From Methylomonas sp. AM2-LC (lineage in GTDB: Bacteria > Pseudomonadota > Gammaproteobacteria > Methylococcales > Methylomonadaceae), in contig NZ_CP157005.1 of assembly GCF_039904985.1 (NCBI RefSeq), forward strand, positions 3,615,501 to 3,679,500: 64,000 bases of DNA. The letters run 5' to 3'. Within the stretch, counting starts at the first letter, position 1; each line of letters starts with the position of its first letter. The notes beneath the pieces are model-generated. The model made no database searches. It was not told where the DNA came from and saw only the letters and a program-made list of their open reading frames with translations. A program made the position numbers and the translations under genes. Of the stretch, positions 1-9,619 are shown in pieces.

Positions 1-1610
1 AAAATACCTCAATAAAAGCATTTCTAACGCTAGTTTCAGTAGCATTGGCCATCGCCAGCCTAGCTTACGTGATTCTACTTTGGAAAGCTTTCACCAACAT
101 TGATGTGGCATTGCTGTCATCAACCAAACAAGAACTGGTTTTTGAATCACTTAAAGATACCCGTTTTCATACCGTTCAAATACAACAGTTTTTAACCGAT
201 GTGGGTGCCACTCACGATAGCGAAGGCTTAGAGGAAGCGAAAAAAAATCTTGAGCAGGTTCTGTCAAAACTGGATGCCATTGCTAAACTGAGACCCGACT
301 TAGAATCTCGAACTACTGGCTTAAAAAATCAAATAAAAAACATGCATGACACTGGGGTTAAAATGGCATGGGCATACATTAATGAGGGTACCGAAGCCGG
401 AAATGCGGCAATGAAAGAACCCAATACCGGACTTGATGTTACAGCCAAACGCATGACACAGGAGCTAGAAAGTTTAAATGAACAAGTTTATAACGAACAA
501 TTGGCTGCAAAACAGAATCTGGATAAAGAAACTGATAAAGATAGCCTGCTTTGTATAGGTGTCGCCAGTTTTCTGGCTTTGTTTGTCATTACGGCTTTAA
601 TATTAATTTACTTTAAAATTGAACCCCCTTTAACCGAACTAAAAAAATCGCTGACTAGCATGAAACAGGGTGGAGCGGACTTAACCCGACGAATCCCCCA
701 TGAGAGCAATGATGAAATTGGCGAAATTATTAGCTTGTTCAATGACTTATTGACTTTACTGCATTCTTTAATGCGCCAGGTATCCATGGAAACGGAAGAA
801 CTATCCTTAAGTTCCGAGCGTTTAAATGAAATGTCGCATCGTGGTAAACAAGGTATGCAAAAACAACAGGCGGGGACCGATCAGGTAGCCACCACAGTTA
901 CTGAGTTATCAGCCACTGTTGCCGAAGTAGCCAAAAACACCTTAAACGCTGCTCATACAGCTAGCGAAAGCAGTGAAGCCGCCAATCAGGGCAAGGCCGT
1001 CGTGAACGACACTGTAAAAGCCATCTATCTGCTTTCTGCTGGAATTGATAAAGCCAGCCTGGTAATAAGTAATGTTGAGACTGATTGTAAGAATGTCAGT
1101 TCTGTACTTGATGTTATCCAAAGCATTGCAGATCAAACCAATCTGCTGGCACTGAATGCAGCTATTGAGGCTGCTCGTGCTGGTGAGCAAGGCCGAGGTT
1201 TTGCAGTCGTGGCTGATGAAGTACGGACTCTTGCCAGCCGTACCCAGGAATCGACACTGGTCATCCAGCAATTGATAGAGCGTCTACAAGATGGAGCAAG
1301 AGGGGCAGTAAATGCCATGACTGAAAGCCAGGCTCAAGCAAAGGGAACCGTCACAGTCATTGAAAGTACCGGAACTGTACTTGATCATATTTCATCTATG
1401 GTTAATCAAATAGCGCAGATGAATAATTTTATTTCTAACGCCGTTGCAGAACAAAAACTGGTGGTTGAACATATCAATCAAAATGTAGTTGATATTAATA
1501 ATGTGACCACCACCAATGCCACAGATGCAGTACAAGTGGAAAATGAAGCACACAACCTACTGAGAATTGCACATAATTTACAATCTTCAATTGCACAATT
1601 CAGGACTTAA
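1..1610 (+). CDS. Methyl-accepting chemotaxis protein, 5' end outside window
   Basis: A transmembrane chemoreceptor that would signal ligand or energy state to CheA/CheW. The reading frame is open from the first base, so the true start lies upstream; an in-frame TTG at 45 is only an internal codon. Visible parts, numbered from that TTG: end of TM1 (about 1-14), a helical periplasmic sensor region (about 20-165), TM2 (about 167-190), a HAMP segment (about 190-245) and the methyl-accepting coiled coil. The conserved hairpin tip [17 protein letters not shown] followed by [15 protein letters not shown] is diagnostic for the family. The sensor domain has no motif I recognise, so the stimulus is unknown. 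No che genes are adjacent, which is common for scattered chemoreceptors. Confidence 0.93.
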   Translation, partial: NTSIKAFLTLVSVALAIASLAYVILLWKAFTNIDVALLSSTKQELVFESLKDTRFHTVQIQQFLTDVGATHDSEGLEEAKKNLEQVLSKLDAIAKLRPDLESRTTGLKNQIKNMHDTGVKMAWAYINEGTEAGNAAMKEPNTGLDVTAKRMTQELESLNEQVYNEQLAAKQNLDKETDKDSLLCIGVASFLALFVITALILIYFKIEPPLTELKKSLTSMKQGGADLTRRIPHESNDEIGEIISLFNDLLTLLHSLMRQVSMETEELSLSSERLNEMSHRGKQGMQKQQAGTDQVATTVTELSATVAEVAKNTLNAAHTASESSEAANQGKAVVNDTVKAIYLLSAGIDKASLVISNVETDCKNVSSVLDVIQSIADQTNLLALNAAIEAARAGEQGRGFAVVADEVRTLASRTQESTLVIQQLIERLQDGARGAVNAMTESQAQAKGTVTVIESTGTVLDHISSMVNQIAQMNNFISNAVAEQKLVVEHINQNVVDINNVTTTNATDAVQVENEAHNLLRIAHNLQSSIAQFRT

Positions 1611-1710
1611 CAGCGTATTTAAAACCACACTGCATCCAAATTCAGCGTTGATTTTTGATTAAAATGCGTTTAAAGGATGCGATTAAAACCGATAACGCCA
1701 TTAATCAGTA

Positions 1711-1748
1711 AAGGGCTAATGGCGAGTTGATTAACCTGATTAGCCCTT
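1711..1748. terminator. Hairpin between convergent genes
   Basis: A perfect 10-bp inverted repeat (AAGGGCTAAT / ATTAGCCCTT, loop 18 nt) lies between the chemoreceptor gene and the convergent PEP-CTERM gene. There is no strong T-tract on either side, so a shared transcription stop is inferred from position and symmetry only. Confidence 0.45.
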
Positions 1749-1766
1749 CCCCATTACCATCAGTTT

Positions 1767-2462
1767 TTATGACAGCTGCAAAGTTTTACGATGTAGCGTA
1801 ACTAGAATAAGTAGACCCGATGCCAACATAGCCCAAGTAGTCGGTTCTGGAATAGACTGAACATTGTTGGCTCCACCAATGGGTGACGATAAGACTGACA
1901 AATCCTGATAGTTACTGTCATTAATTGAAACTCTGGCAGCACCACTACCTGAACAACAATTTTCTGACCAATAAGCGATTAAGGTATGGTCACCCGCATT
2001 TATCGTCTGGGTGCTTGCCAGAATCTGACTGCTATTATTCCAGTTATAAGCCCACCACATATCCTTAGCATTATAGGCAATTTCCTTACCATCCAGATAT
2101 AGAGCCCCACCGAAACCCGCATCTAAAGCAAATTGAAATCCTAAGCTTTCGGTGGAGGCTGCTGAGAATGAAATACTCAGTTCTTCGACCGAAAAATTAT
2201 TTTCAGAAATACTGCTAGTGGATGTCAGAGTTGATTGTGTAATTTGTGAGTTTTGTGCAGCCCAAACTGCAGAGTAATCTGGGCTTGACGTGGTACTCAA
2301 AGGGTTACTACCCTGATAATTTCCAGCATCATTTGGTAGTACGGAATAATCTGTAATAGCACGTTGATCATAAGTAATTATCGCAGCCGAACCCACGGCA
2401 GGCAAAAGAGCAAGGCACGAAATTGAAGTATATAAAGCTGAGATAGCAAAAGTTTTTTTCAT
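1767..2462 (-). CDS. PEP-CTERM sorting domain protein (CCxG-containing)
   Basis: Secreted protein with an N-terminal signal peptide and a C-terminal sorting tail: PEPTTWAMLASGLLIL followed by a basic end, the layout that exosortase systems recognise and process. The start is placed at the ATG at 2462 (MKKTFAIS) because GGATGGA sits just upstream; an in-frame ATG at 2474 has no good ribosome site. The central part is beta-rich with a segment GGALYLDGKEI and a later H-T-LIAYWSE stretch typical of small-ligand or sugar-binding beta domains, plus a Cys pair in ENCCSGSG that resembles the CCxG class of PEP-CTERM proteins. Function is unknown; surface or exopolysaccharide-associated is the usual inference. 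No exosortase gene is in the window. Confidence 0.85.
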   Translation of the reverse strand: MKKTFAISALYTSISCLALLPAVGSAAIITYDQRAITDYSVLPNDAGNYQGSNPLSTTSSPDYSAVWAAQNSQITQSTLTSTSSISENNFSVEELSISFSAASTESLGFQFALDAGFGGALYLDGKEIAYNAKDMWWAYNWNNSSQILASTQTINAGDHTLIAYWSENCCSGSGAARVSINDSNYQDLSVLSSPIGGANNVQSIPEPTTWAMLASGLLILVTLHRKTLQLS

Positions 2463-2490
2463 AATTCCATCCATAACAGAATATTGTTAG

Positions 2491-2506
2491 ATGCAATGTA
2501 TTGCAT
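2491..2506. promoter_or_regulatory. Palindromic operator-like site upstream of PEP-CTERM gene
   Basis: ATGCAATGTATTGCAT is a perfect palindrome (7-bp arms, 2-bp centre) about 30 bp upstream of the preferred start of the gene at 1767-2462. A 14/16 match, ATGCAATACATAGCAA, lies at 42329-42344 upstream of another sorting-tail gene. Operator function is inference. Confidence 0.35.
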
Positions 2507-2762
2507 TTATTTGCGTTACTCATTGTACAAAGGTACTATTGATCACCCGTTTAAAACACTATATTTATGATGTGTTATGCAGTTATCAGAACCCGTATAA
2601 AAACTGTCGATTAGTTCAGTAAATTATACTGTCAACAACCCACCATTAATGATGAACAAAGCTTGTTCACTACCACTTTAAACATATCCCTAATAACACA
2701 ATGCGCGTAGTGCACTCCAGATATGTGGACAACTTTGCAATTGATCTCGGAGAATTGGCAAT

Positions 2763-4031
2763 ATGAAAATAATCAGCCTAGGTCTGATAGCCGTATTTTT
2801 GTTGAGTGCATGCGTATCCAAACAGCATTTTCGCACTGATATTTCTGCGATACCTTGCCAAGTCAACAGCCAACAAAATTGTTTGCATGCCAACCTTATT
2901 CAAAACGAGGATGATGCATTTACTTTAGGCTTTGTAGAAATCGATGATCAAGGCCAGTTTTATGATAATCGCCAAGTAGAAACGCTGATCAAAACCTTAA
3001 AAAATCAGACACAAGCACAATATGTTACCCTATATGTACATGGGTGGCACCATAATGCCGATGCCGATGATTCTAGTATTAGCCGTTTTAAAACGCTGTT
3101 AACAGACACTAAACGCCGACATCCGCAATTATCAGTAACAGGTATTTATATAGGTTGGCGAGGTGAAACGCTAACTCTGCCAGGATTGCGCGCCCTAACC
3201 TTTGCAGACCGTAAGCTAGTCAGTGAAGAAGTCGGACGGAATGCCTTGCTGGATTTTTTATTACAGGTGGAAACCGCTGTCAAAGTACAGGGAAATGCAG
3301 AAAACCGACTCATTACCATAGGTCATAGTTTGGGTGCTTCGGTTACATTCAATGCCTTATATCCAATATTACTTCAGCATTTGCTCCAACCTGAAGATAA
3401 CAGCGTACGAAAAGGCTTTGGCGATTTGGTGGTTTTAATCAATCCTGCTTTTGAAGCGACTCGCTATACAACCTTGCGTCATGCTGCACAACGTTATGCA
3501 CAACAATTTCAATTTAGTCCGCAGCAAAATCCACTTTTAGTGGTCGCGACTTCAGCAAACGATCTTATTACTAAACTGGACTTTTCGTTAAGCAGACAAG
3601 TGACGACGCTGTTTGAACAGCATCGCATGCTGGATAACCATACTCAGGAATTACAAGCACCGCTTTCTGAGTGGGAACTGGATACTACTTCGATTGGACA
3701 TTTTCATCCTTTTATTACCCATCGATTGCAAACTCACGCCGCCCTAACTGATCAATATCATTGTTCTACCAGCACGGGTTGGTTAAATCTGGCTGTTGAA
3801 AGACAAACAACAACATTAGCGACTGGCTGGGATACAGGTGACAATATCAGCCAGCCCGCTTTATTTACAGACAGCAGTCAATTGCAAGTTAGCCATTTAC
3901 AAAACTCGACCAATTATGATCCGTATTGGGTGGTACAAACCGATAGCAGCATTTTTCCAACTCACGGCTTCATCACCCAACCCAATTTTTGGTGTTTTAT
4001 TGATCAACTGGTGGAACAGGCAGTGGATTGA
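2763..4031 (+). CDS. Lipoprotein with alpha/beta-hydrolase domain
   Basis: Predicted outer-membrane or periplasmic lipoprotein esterase-like protein, 422 residues. The N-terminus is a lipoprotein signal with lipobox LLSAC (lipidated Cys17). The hydrolase fold is shown by a strand YVTLYVHGWHHNAD (oxyanion-loop HGW) and the nucleophile elbow GHSLGAS with Ser189; a late His (GHFHPF) is a candidate third triad member. The ribosome site GGAG lies 9 bases before the ATG. The gene stands upstream of the Gly/His-rich protein and RoxA-like cytochrome gene on the same strand, but gaps of about 90 and 140 bp argue for separate or loosely coupled transcription. Substrate cannot be told from sequence. Confidence 0.8.
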   Translation: MKIISLGLIAVFLLSACVSKQHFRTDISAIPCQVNSQQNCLHANLIQNEDDAFTLGFVEIDDQGQFYDNRQVETLIKTLKNQTQAQYVTLYVHGWHHNADADDSSISRFKTLLTDTKRRHPQLSVTGIYIGWRGETLTLPGLRALTFADRKLVSEEVGRNALLDFLLQVETAVKVQGNAENRLITIGHSLGASVTFNALYPILLQHLLQPEDNSVRKGFGDLVVLINPAFEATRYTTLRHAAQRYAQQFQFSPQQNPLLVVATSANDLITKLDFSLSRQVTTLFEQHRMLDNHTQELQAPLSEWELDTTSIGHFHPFITHRLQTHAALTDQYHCSTSTGWLNLAVERQTTTLATGWDTGDNISQPALFTDSSQLQVSHLQNSTNYDPYWVVQTDSSIFPTHGFITQPNFWCFIDQLVEQAVD

Positions 4032-4119
4032 GTGATCTATAAAATGTTAATAATGTATTGACTGACTAACATCAATAGAAGAGCACATCTGCCCTAGCCT
4101 GATATGTTTAGGAATCGAA

Positions 4120-4656
4120 ATGAAATATACCTGCCTACCGATTACTTTATTAGTACTTAGCTGTATTGTATTAAGCAGCAATATTTATGCGCATACGAGT
4201 GGAGGACATAGCAACGGCCATGCGGGCGGCCATCATCATGCCAGAGGGAATTTTAGTGGCTGGTACTACGGAGGTGGGTTTGGCAACTATGCGAGTTTTG
4301 CTGTTCCAGCACCTTATATAGTGCCAGTCAGCATTAATGGTTTTGGTGGCCTCTATTATGGCATGGGCTACCCTAATCGCTACGGCTATGCCTACCCTGA
4401 TTCTTATCCTTATTACTCAACTTCAAGTCTTGTCATACAACAGGGTAACCCGGTATATATGCAACAATCTCCACAACCCGTTGCACAGGTGTCATCCTCT
4501 CCAACAGCGATAGAAGCGGAAAATACTACTACCACTCAACATCAAAACGAAGCGGGCTATTGGTATTTTTGTCGTGACACCAAGGCCTATTATCCTTATG
4601 TTAGCTCCTGCTCACAGGACTGGGAAAAGGTTGCGCCCATTAAACCACAAGAGTAA
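4120..4656 (+). CDS. Secreted Gly/His/Tyr-rich protein, paralogue of 9620-10114
   Basis: Signal peptide (about residues 1-24), then a His/Gly-rich stretch (HSNGHAGGHHHARGN), a Tyr/Gly-rich middle with LYYGMGYP, a Pro/Gln linker, and a C-terminal motif WYFCRDTKAYYPYVSSC...W..VAP with two conserved cysteines. The same ending occurs in many small exported proteobacterial proteins of unknown function. Its sequence and even its ribosome-binding context (GGAATCGAAATGAAATATAC) match the gene at 9620, so the two are duplicates. The His cluster could bind metal; that is inference. Confidence 0.75.
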   Translation: MKYTCLPITLLVLSCIVLSSNIYAHTSGGHSNGHAGGHHHARGNFSGWYYGGGFGNYASFAVPAPYIVPVSINGFGGLYYGMGYPNRYGYAYPDSYPYYSTSSLVIQQGNPVYMQQSPQPVAQVSSSPTAIEAENTTTTQHQNEAGYWYFCRDTKAYYPYVSSCSQDWEKVAPIKPQE

Positions 4657-4798
4657 TTAATGATGACCCAGTACTTTAGTACTGGTACTAAAAGGACATT
4701 GCCTGTGCGAAAAAATTATTGTCTAATCGTGATAATGAAATCCGTCTATTAACAGCGGTTTCAAATAACGATAACAATAATTACAAAAGGTGAACGCT

Positions 4799-7363
4799 AT
4801 GAAATTGCCAGCACACAGACTCTTGCTTTCGTTCATGATAACCAGCCTTATTGGCCTAACTACCTATTGTCAAAACAGTTGGGCCGATAATCCATGCAAG
4901 CTTGGAGAGGCGGGAAAAGTGCTGGATGAAGCCCGTTGTGTGGGACGTAACGCAACCAGTTTACCAGGTGCGGACGAAGACTATTTTCAGGACATGGACA
5001 ACGGCGTCTCTAAGCATCCCGCAGAAGTCGCGGCTACTTTAGCACCCTACATTCCAGGAATTACTCCAGAAGACGCAGTAAAACGCCTTGCCATTGGTCG
5101 GAATAACTGGATAGTCTGGACAGCGGGTAACGACCGTTTCTGGGATAAAATAGGCTACAACAGTCGTGGTAATCTGGATTTTCTGAAAACCCTATCCAAT
5201 CATCCCAGTTTAGTTTTTAGTCGCAGTAATCGCTGGGAATATTTAGGCTTGGTCAATGAACCCTGCTTTAAAAAACCTGACAAACCCCGTGCTGATCGTT
5301 TCGGCTTATGGCTGGATGAACGCTCTGCAGATTGCCCTAAAGACCCGTTTGAAAATGAAGAAAAATATCCGGGCGTTAAAATAGGTGCGCGCGGCAAAAA
5401 CATACCCTTAGGTTCGTATTATGGATATGCAACTGGTATTGTCGGTTTGCGCCTGTTCCCCAATCCCGAGTTCGACGAAAATGCCCAAAAAAAATGGGAC
5501 CCGGAACGTTATTACAATGATGAAAAATATTACAACGACAAAAACCTGATCAGACCTTATCGGGTAGGCATGTCTTGTGGTTTTTGCCATGTAGGTCCTA
5601 ACCCGACTAATCCCCCCAAAGACCCAGAAAATCCAAAATGGGAAAATCTTAATTCTAACCCTGGCGCTCAATATTTCTGGATAGACAGAATTTTTACCTG
5701 GAATGCTGACCATAGCAATTTCCCCTATCAATTATTTCATACCTCACGACCCGGCGCTCTGGATACATCGTTAGTCTCTAGTGACTACATCAACAATCCA
5801 CGTACCATGAATGCGGTCTATAATTTGGCCGCTCGTTTACAGAATGCCAAAAAATTTGGCATGGAAAAACTGGGTAGTGGCAATATTGATAACAAACAGC
5901 TTAATGAGTATGCCCCTGCCGGCAGCCCGCTGAATGATTTTTACAAAGCACCTAACACAGTCTTTACGCCACGCGTATTGAAAGACGGCTCGGATTCGGT
6001 AGGGGCGCTGGGAGCCTTAAATCGAGTATACATTAATATTGGTTTGTTTAGTGAAGAATGGTTGGAGCATTTTAACCCACTGATTGGCGGTAAACCCATC
6101 TCGCCTATGCCGATTAAATCTTCTCGTCAAAATTCGGCCTATTGGGAAGCTAATGAAAGCCAAACCCCTAATTTGGCCCTATTTTTTCTAGCCAGTGCAC
6201 AACCCGATTATTTGAAAAACGCACCTGCCTCTGATACATATCTTAGTAAAGATACTCAGGTATTGGCGCAAGGTAAAAACATTTTTGGCGAACGTTGCGC
6301 CCGCTGTCATTCCAGTAAGCTTCCAGATAAAGCTTATAGCTTTTTTCCAAATGGCTGTGTGGGTAAAGATTATCTGACCTGCTGGAATAATTATTGGAAA
6401 TGGACGGGAACAGCCGAATTTAAATCGGCAATCAAAGAAATTGTCAGTAAAGATGATTTTCTAAAAGACAATTTCTTATCCACTGATTTACGCGTACCTG
6501 TTACTTTACTGGAAACCAACGCTTGCAGCCCTTTGGCCACTAACGCCATTGCCGGAAATATCTGGAATGACTTTTCCTCAGAATCCTACAAACAATTACC
6601 TGCAGTTGGTAATTACACGGTGCATTATCCGTTTGCAGATGACAAAGGCATAGTTAAACCCTGGAAATACAATATGCCAGCTGGCGGACGTGGCTATACA
6701 CGTCCAGCGTCTTTAATCAGTTTATGGTCAACAGCACCTTTCCTACTTAACAATAGTGTCGGCGACTTTTACTGGAAACCGGATGTAGACTCGCGGATGC
6801 AATCATTCAACAGTTCCATTGAGCAAATGTTGTGGCCGGAAAAACGTAAGGGCAATGTTCAATTCCAAACAGTTTCTGGAAAAATGTTACCTGGCTGGAT
6901 AGACACCACTACAGAAAAAAGCTTTTTACGTGTACCCAGCGGTTATTTGCCCAAATTGCTTGATGAGTTGATCTCTGTAATTAAGGGTGGCAAATTTGTC
7001 GATGAAAAAGGTCTGGAACTGGGGCCTATTCCTGCTGGCACCCCGGTTAGTTTACTCAGCAATATCGACCTGGACAAACGTGAAGGCGTCATCAATCGCG
7101 TCGAACACGATGTTCAATTACTAAAACTGCTCAAAAAAATCAAATCTGATCTATTGGCTTTACCTAAAGATGCCAGTGATGAAGAAGCGCGTAAAGTGTT
7201 TAGTAATCTGGCTGAACCCTTAGTCAAAAACAGCAAATGTCCTGACTACATTGTCAATCGCGGCCATTATTTTGGGACAGACTACTATCAGGATACCCAA
7301 GCTGAACCCGGTCTAAGCGATGCCGATAAACGCGCTTTAATCGAATTCTTAAAAACATTTTAA
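4799..7363 (+). CDS. Diheme c-type cytochrome, RoxA-like (di-heme peroxidase/rubber-oxygenase family)
   Basis: Large exported diheme protein, 854 residues. Two CxxCH haem attachment sites are visible: CGFCH at 260-264 and CARCH at 500-504. The surrounding sequence (RPYRVGMSCGFCHVGPNP, PRTMNAVYNLAARL, SLWSTAPFLLNNSVG near the haem and the ending LSDADKRALIEFLKTF) resembles the RoxA-like extracellular diheme oxygenase and peroxidase family. The start is set at ATG 4799, which has AAAAGG 8 bases upstream; an in-frame GTG at 4790 overlaps that site. The signal peptide covers about residues 1-29. A GMC oxidoreductase follows 145 bp downstream, so electrons or hydrogen peroxide could pass between the two; this pairing is an inference. 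The natural substrate is not known and rubber cleavage should not be assumed. Confidence 0.82.
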   Translation: MKLPAHRLLLSFMITSLIGLTTYCQNSWADNPCKLGEAGKVLDEARCVGRNATSLPGADEDYFQDMDNGVSKHPAEVAATLAPYIPGITPEDAVKRLAIGRNNWIVWTAGNDRFWDKIGYNSRGNLDFLKTLSNHPSLVFSRSNRWEYLGLVNEPCFKKPDKPRADRFGLWLDERSADCPKDPFENEEKYPGVKIGARGKNIPLGSYYGYATGIVGLRLFPNPEFDENAQKKWDPERYYNDEKYYNDKNLIRPYRVGMSCGFCHVGPNPTNPPKDPENPKWENLNSNPGAQYFWIDRIFTWNADHSNFPYQLFHTSRPGALDTSLVSSDYINNPRTMNAVYNLAARLQNAKKFGMEKLGSGNIDNKQLNEYAPAGSPLNDFYKAPNTVFTPRVLKDGSDSVGALGALNRVYINIGLFSEEWLEHFNPLIGGKPISPMPIKSSRQNSAYWEANESQTPNLALFFLASAQPDYLKNAPASDTYLSKDTQVLAQGKNIFGERCARCHSSKLPDKAYSFFPNGCVGKDYLTCWNNYWKWTGTAEFKSAIKEIVSKDDFLKDNFLSTDLRVPVTLLETNACSPLATNAIAGNIWNDFSSESYKQLPAVGNYTVHYPFADDKGIVKPWKYNMPAGGRGYTRPASLISLWSTAPFLLNNSVGDFYWKPDVDSRMQSFNSSIEQMLWPEKRKGNVQFQTVSGKMLPGWIDTTTEKSFLRVPSGYLPKLLDELISVIKGGKFVDEKGLELGPIPAGTPVSLLSNIDLDKREGVINRVEHDVQLLKLLKKIKSDLLALPKDASDEEARKVFSNLAEPLVKNSKCPDYIVNRGHYFGTDYYQDTQAEPGLSDADKRALIEFLKTF

Positions 7364-7374
7364 GTGTTCGATTT

Positions 7375-7417
7375 TTTCAAGTGGAATGCGTGCTAACTAG
7401 CGACATTCCACTTGAAA
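7375..7417 (+). terminator. 14-bp stem-loop between cytochrome and GMC genes
   Basis: Perfect inverted repeat TTTCAAGTGGAATG / CATTCCACTTGAAA with a 15-nt loop, 11 bases after the cytochrome stop codon. No T-run follows, so it may be a weak terminator, an attenuator or an mRNA-stabilising stem between cistrons. Confidence 0.55.
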
Positions 7418-7508
7418 CCTACCTCAGTTTAAAGCAAATCATCAAGACTATCACTCATTGTCAGACTCGATCTGTATCGATAGCCTTGATTGCAGGAGAA
7501 CAACTATT

Positions 7509-9386
7509 ATGAACGCAATAAATAACACAGAATATGAATACATTGTGGTTGGTTCGGGTGCAGGTGGCGGTACAATAGCTGCCAGACTGGCAGAACAGGG
7601 CAAAAAAGTACTGGTACTGGAAGCCGGTAGCGATCCCAAACAATTACAAGGCGATGATAAGGCTTTTCCCGGTGAGAAGCGGCTACCACAAGACTACGAA
7701 GTACCAGTTTTTCATACCTTTGCCAGCGAAAACTCAGCAATCAGTTGGGATTATTTTGTCCGTCATTATGCTGATTTGGCGACACAGGAAAAAGACGATA
7801 AATTTATCCGCGCTGAAGATGGCGTTTTGTACCCACGTACCGGTGCCTTGGGCGGTTGTACTGCGCATAATGCCATGATAAGCGTCTACCCCCACAATGC
7901 AGACTGGGATGACATCGTTCAGCTAACAGGTGATGCCAGCTGGAGTGCCACGCAGATGCGCCAGTATTTTGAAAACTTCGAAACCTGTCAGTACCGCCCT
8001 ATTCTGCGCTTTTGGGCAAAATTAGGTTTTAACCCGTCAAAACACGGCTGGAACGGCTGGTTTCAGACCGAAGCGGCACTGCCTTTGCAAGCGTTGGCAA
8101 AAGACAAAATCCTTATATTATCAGTCATCGAAAGTGCACTTAAAGCGGCAGAAGCACTCCCCAATTTACTGGCACGCTTAAAATGGTTTTTTACCGGGCT
8201 TGGCGATCCGAATGATTGGCGACTTGTACAAAAAAACGCCACGGGCTTGCATTTTACGCCACTAGCAACAAAGCACGGCAAACGACATAGTACCCGCGAA
8301 CGCCTTTTGGACGTACAGGCTGCGCATCCAGACTACTTAACCATAGAACTGGATGCATTGGTCAGCAAAGTCATTATTGATAAAAATAGGCGTGCTATCG
8401 GCGTTGAATACTTAAAAGGCGAAAAGCTGTATCGAGCGCATTCTAATCCCAGCCAAATGCCTGGTAAGCCCAATCAGGTATTTGCTTCACAGGAAGTAAT
8501 CTTGTCTGGCGGTGCTTTTAATACGCCACAACTATTAATGCTGTCTGGCATTGGTCCCAAAGCGGAGCTGGACAAACACGCTATTCCGGTCGTATTGGAT
8601 TTACCCGGCGTTGGAGCCAATTTGCAGGACCGTTATGAAGTGGGAGTGGTTAACCGGATGCAAAAAAACTGGGAGGTACTTGAAGGAGTCACCTACAGTA
8701 GTGATGATCCGCAATACCAGGAATGGCAAAACAAACATAAAGGTGTGTATACCACTAATGGAGCGGTATTGGCTGTGATCAAACGCTCGTTGGCAGAGCA
8801 ACCGTTACCTGATTTGTTTTGTTTTGCGGTATTGGGTAAATTTAAAGGCTATTTTCCAGGCTATTCAAAATTAATTAGAGACGATCTTAACTACTTAACC
8901 TGGGCAATCCTCAAAGCTCACACTTTAAACCGCGCCGGTGAAGTGAAATTAAGTTCTGCTGACCCTCGTGACCGACCTTACATCAATTTCCGCTATTTTG
9001 AGGAAGGTAGTGATAGCCAGGGTAAAGACCTGGATGCGGTATTGGAAGGCATAAAGTTTGTGCGCAAAATTACCCGGCCATTAATTGAGCAAGGTATCCT
9101 GACTGAAGAACTGCCTGGCCCTGCCCTACAATCTGATACAGAGTTACGCGACTTTATTCGCAACAATGCCTGGGGACACCATGCCTCCTGTACCTGTCCG
9201 ATTGGTAGTGACTCTGATCCACTTGCAGTTCTGGACAGCGACTTTAGAGTGCGCGGCATTAAGGGACTCCGTGTGGTAGATGCCTCTGTGTTCCCCAAAA
9301 TACCCGGATTTTTTATTGTTACCTCGATTTATCTGATTGCAGAAAAGGCAGCTGATGTGATTCTTAAGCAAAATCATGGACATTAG
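7509..9386 (+). CDS. GMC family FAD-dependent oxidoreductase
   Basis: FAD-linked alcohol or sugar oxidase/dehydrogenase, 625 residues. The start is ATG 7509, preceded by AGGAG; the open frame extends upstream to 7458 but without a ribosome site. Dinucleotide-binding fold GSGAGGG is at residues 15-21 and ends with E in VLVLEAGSD; GGCTAHNAMI is the GMC signature region; the catalytic-His segment is WGHHASCTCPIG; the C-terminal FAD segment is LRVVDASVFP...AEKAADVI. In many GMC enzymes an Asn follows in the P-x-x-P-x-x-N segment; here the residues are PGFFIVTS, so the second catalytic residue differs. No signal peptide is evident, unlike its cytochrome neighbour. Substrate unknown. Confidence 0.88.
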   Translation: MNAINNTEYEYIVVGSGAGGGTIAARLAEQGKKVLVLEAGSDPKQLQGDDKAFPGEKRLPQDYEVPVFHTFASENSAISWDYFVRHYADLATQEKDDKFIRAEDGVLYPRTGALGGCTAHNAMISVYPHNADWDDIVQLTGDASWSATQMRQYFENFETCQYRPILRFWAKLGFNPSKHGWNGWFQTEAALPLQALAKDKILILSVIESALKAAEALPNLLARLKWFFTGLGDPNDWRLVQKNATGLHFTPLATKHGKRHSTRERLLDVQAAHPDYLTIELDALVSKVIIDKNRRAIGVEYLKGEKLYRAHSNPSQMPGKPNQVFASQEVILSGGAFNTPQLLMLSGIGPKAELDKHAIPVVLDLPGVGANLQDRYEVGVVNRMQKNWEVLEGVTYSSDDPQYQEWQNKHKGVYTTNGAVLAVIKRSLAEQPLPDLFCFAVLGKFKGYFPGYSKLIRDDLNYLTWAILKAHTLNRAGEVKLSSADPRDRPYINFRYFEEGSDSQGKDLDAVLEGIKFVRKITRPLIEQGILTEELPGPALQSDTELRDFIRNNAWGHHASCTCPIGSDSDPLAVLDSDFRVRGIKGLRVVDASVFPKIPGFFIVTSIYLIAEKAADVILKQNHGH

Positions 9387-9619
9387 TGAATTCAGCTAAC
9401 TTGTAGAGAATAAATTACTTGCCTGTGATGGTAGAAAATGAATTGTCCGTTGCTGGTGCGCTCAGTCGAGTCCTGAATTGACTGCGCATTCCGACAGAGG
9501 GGTTACTTGAAACAGACAGTGGTTTGAGCGGTATCTACAAACGCATCGAAAATATTTATCCGTCTTCTGGCACTAATTAGGGCAGACACAGTCCTAATGA
9601 TTAAATGGTTGGAGTCGAA

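Noticed and set aside
4799..7363. Assignment as a rubber oxygenase
   Set aside because: Family resemblance and two haem motifs are clear, but relatives have diverse or unknown substrates, so only RoxA-like is justified.
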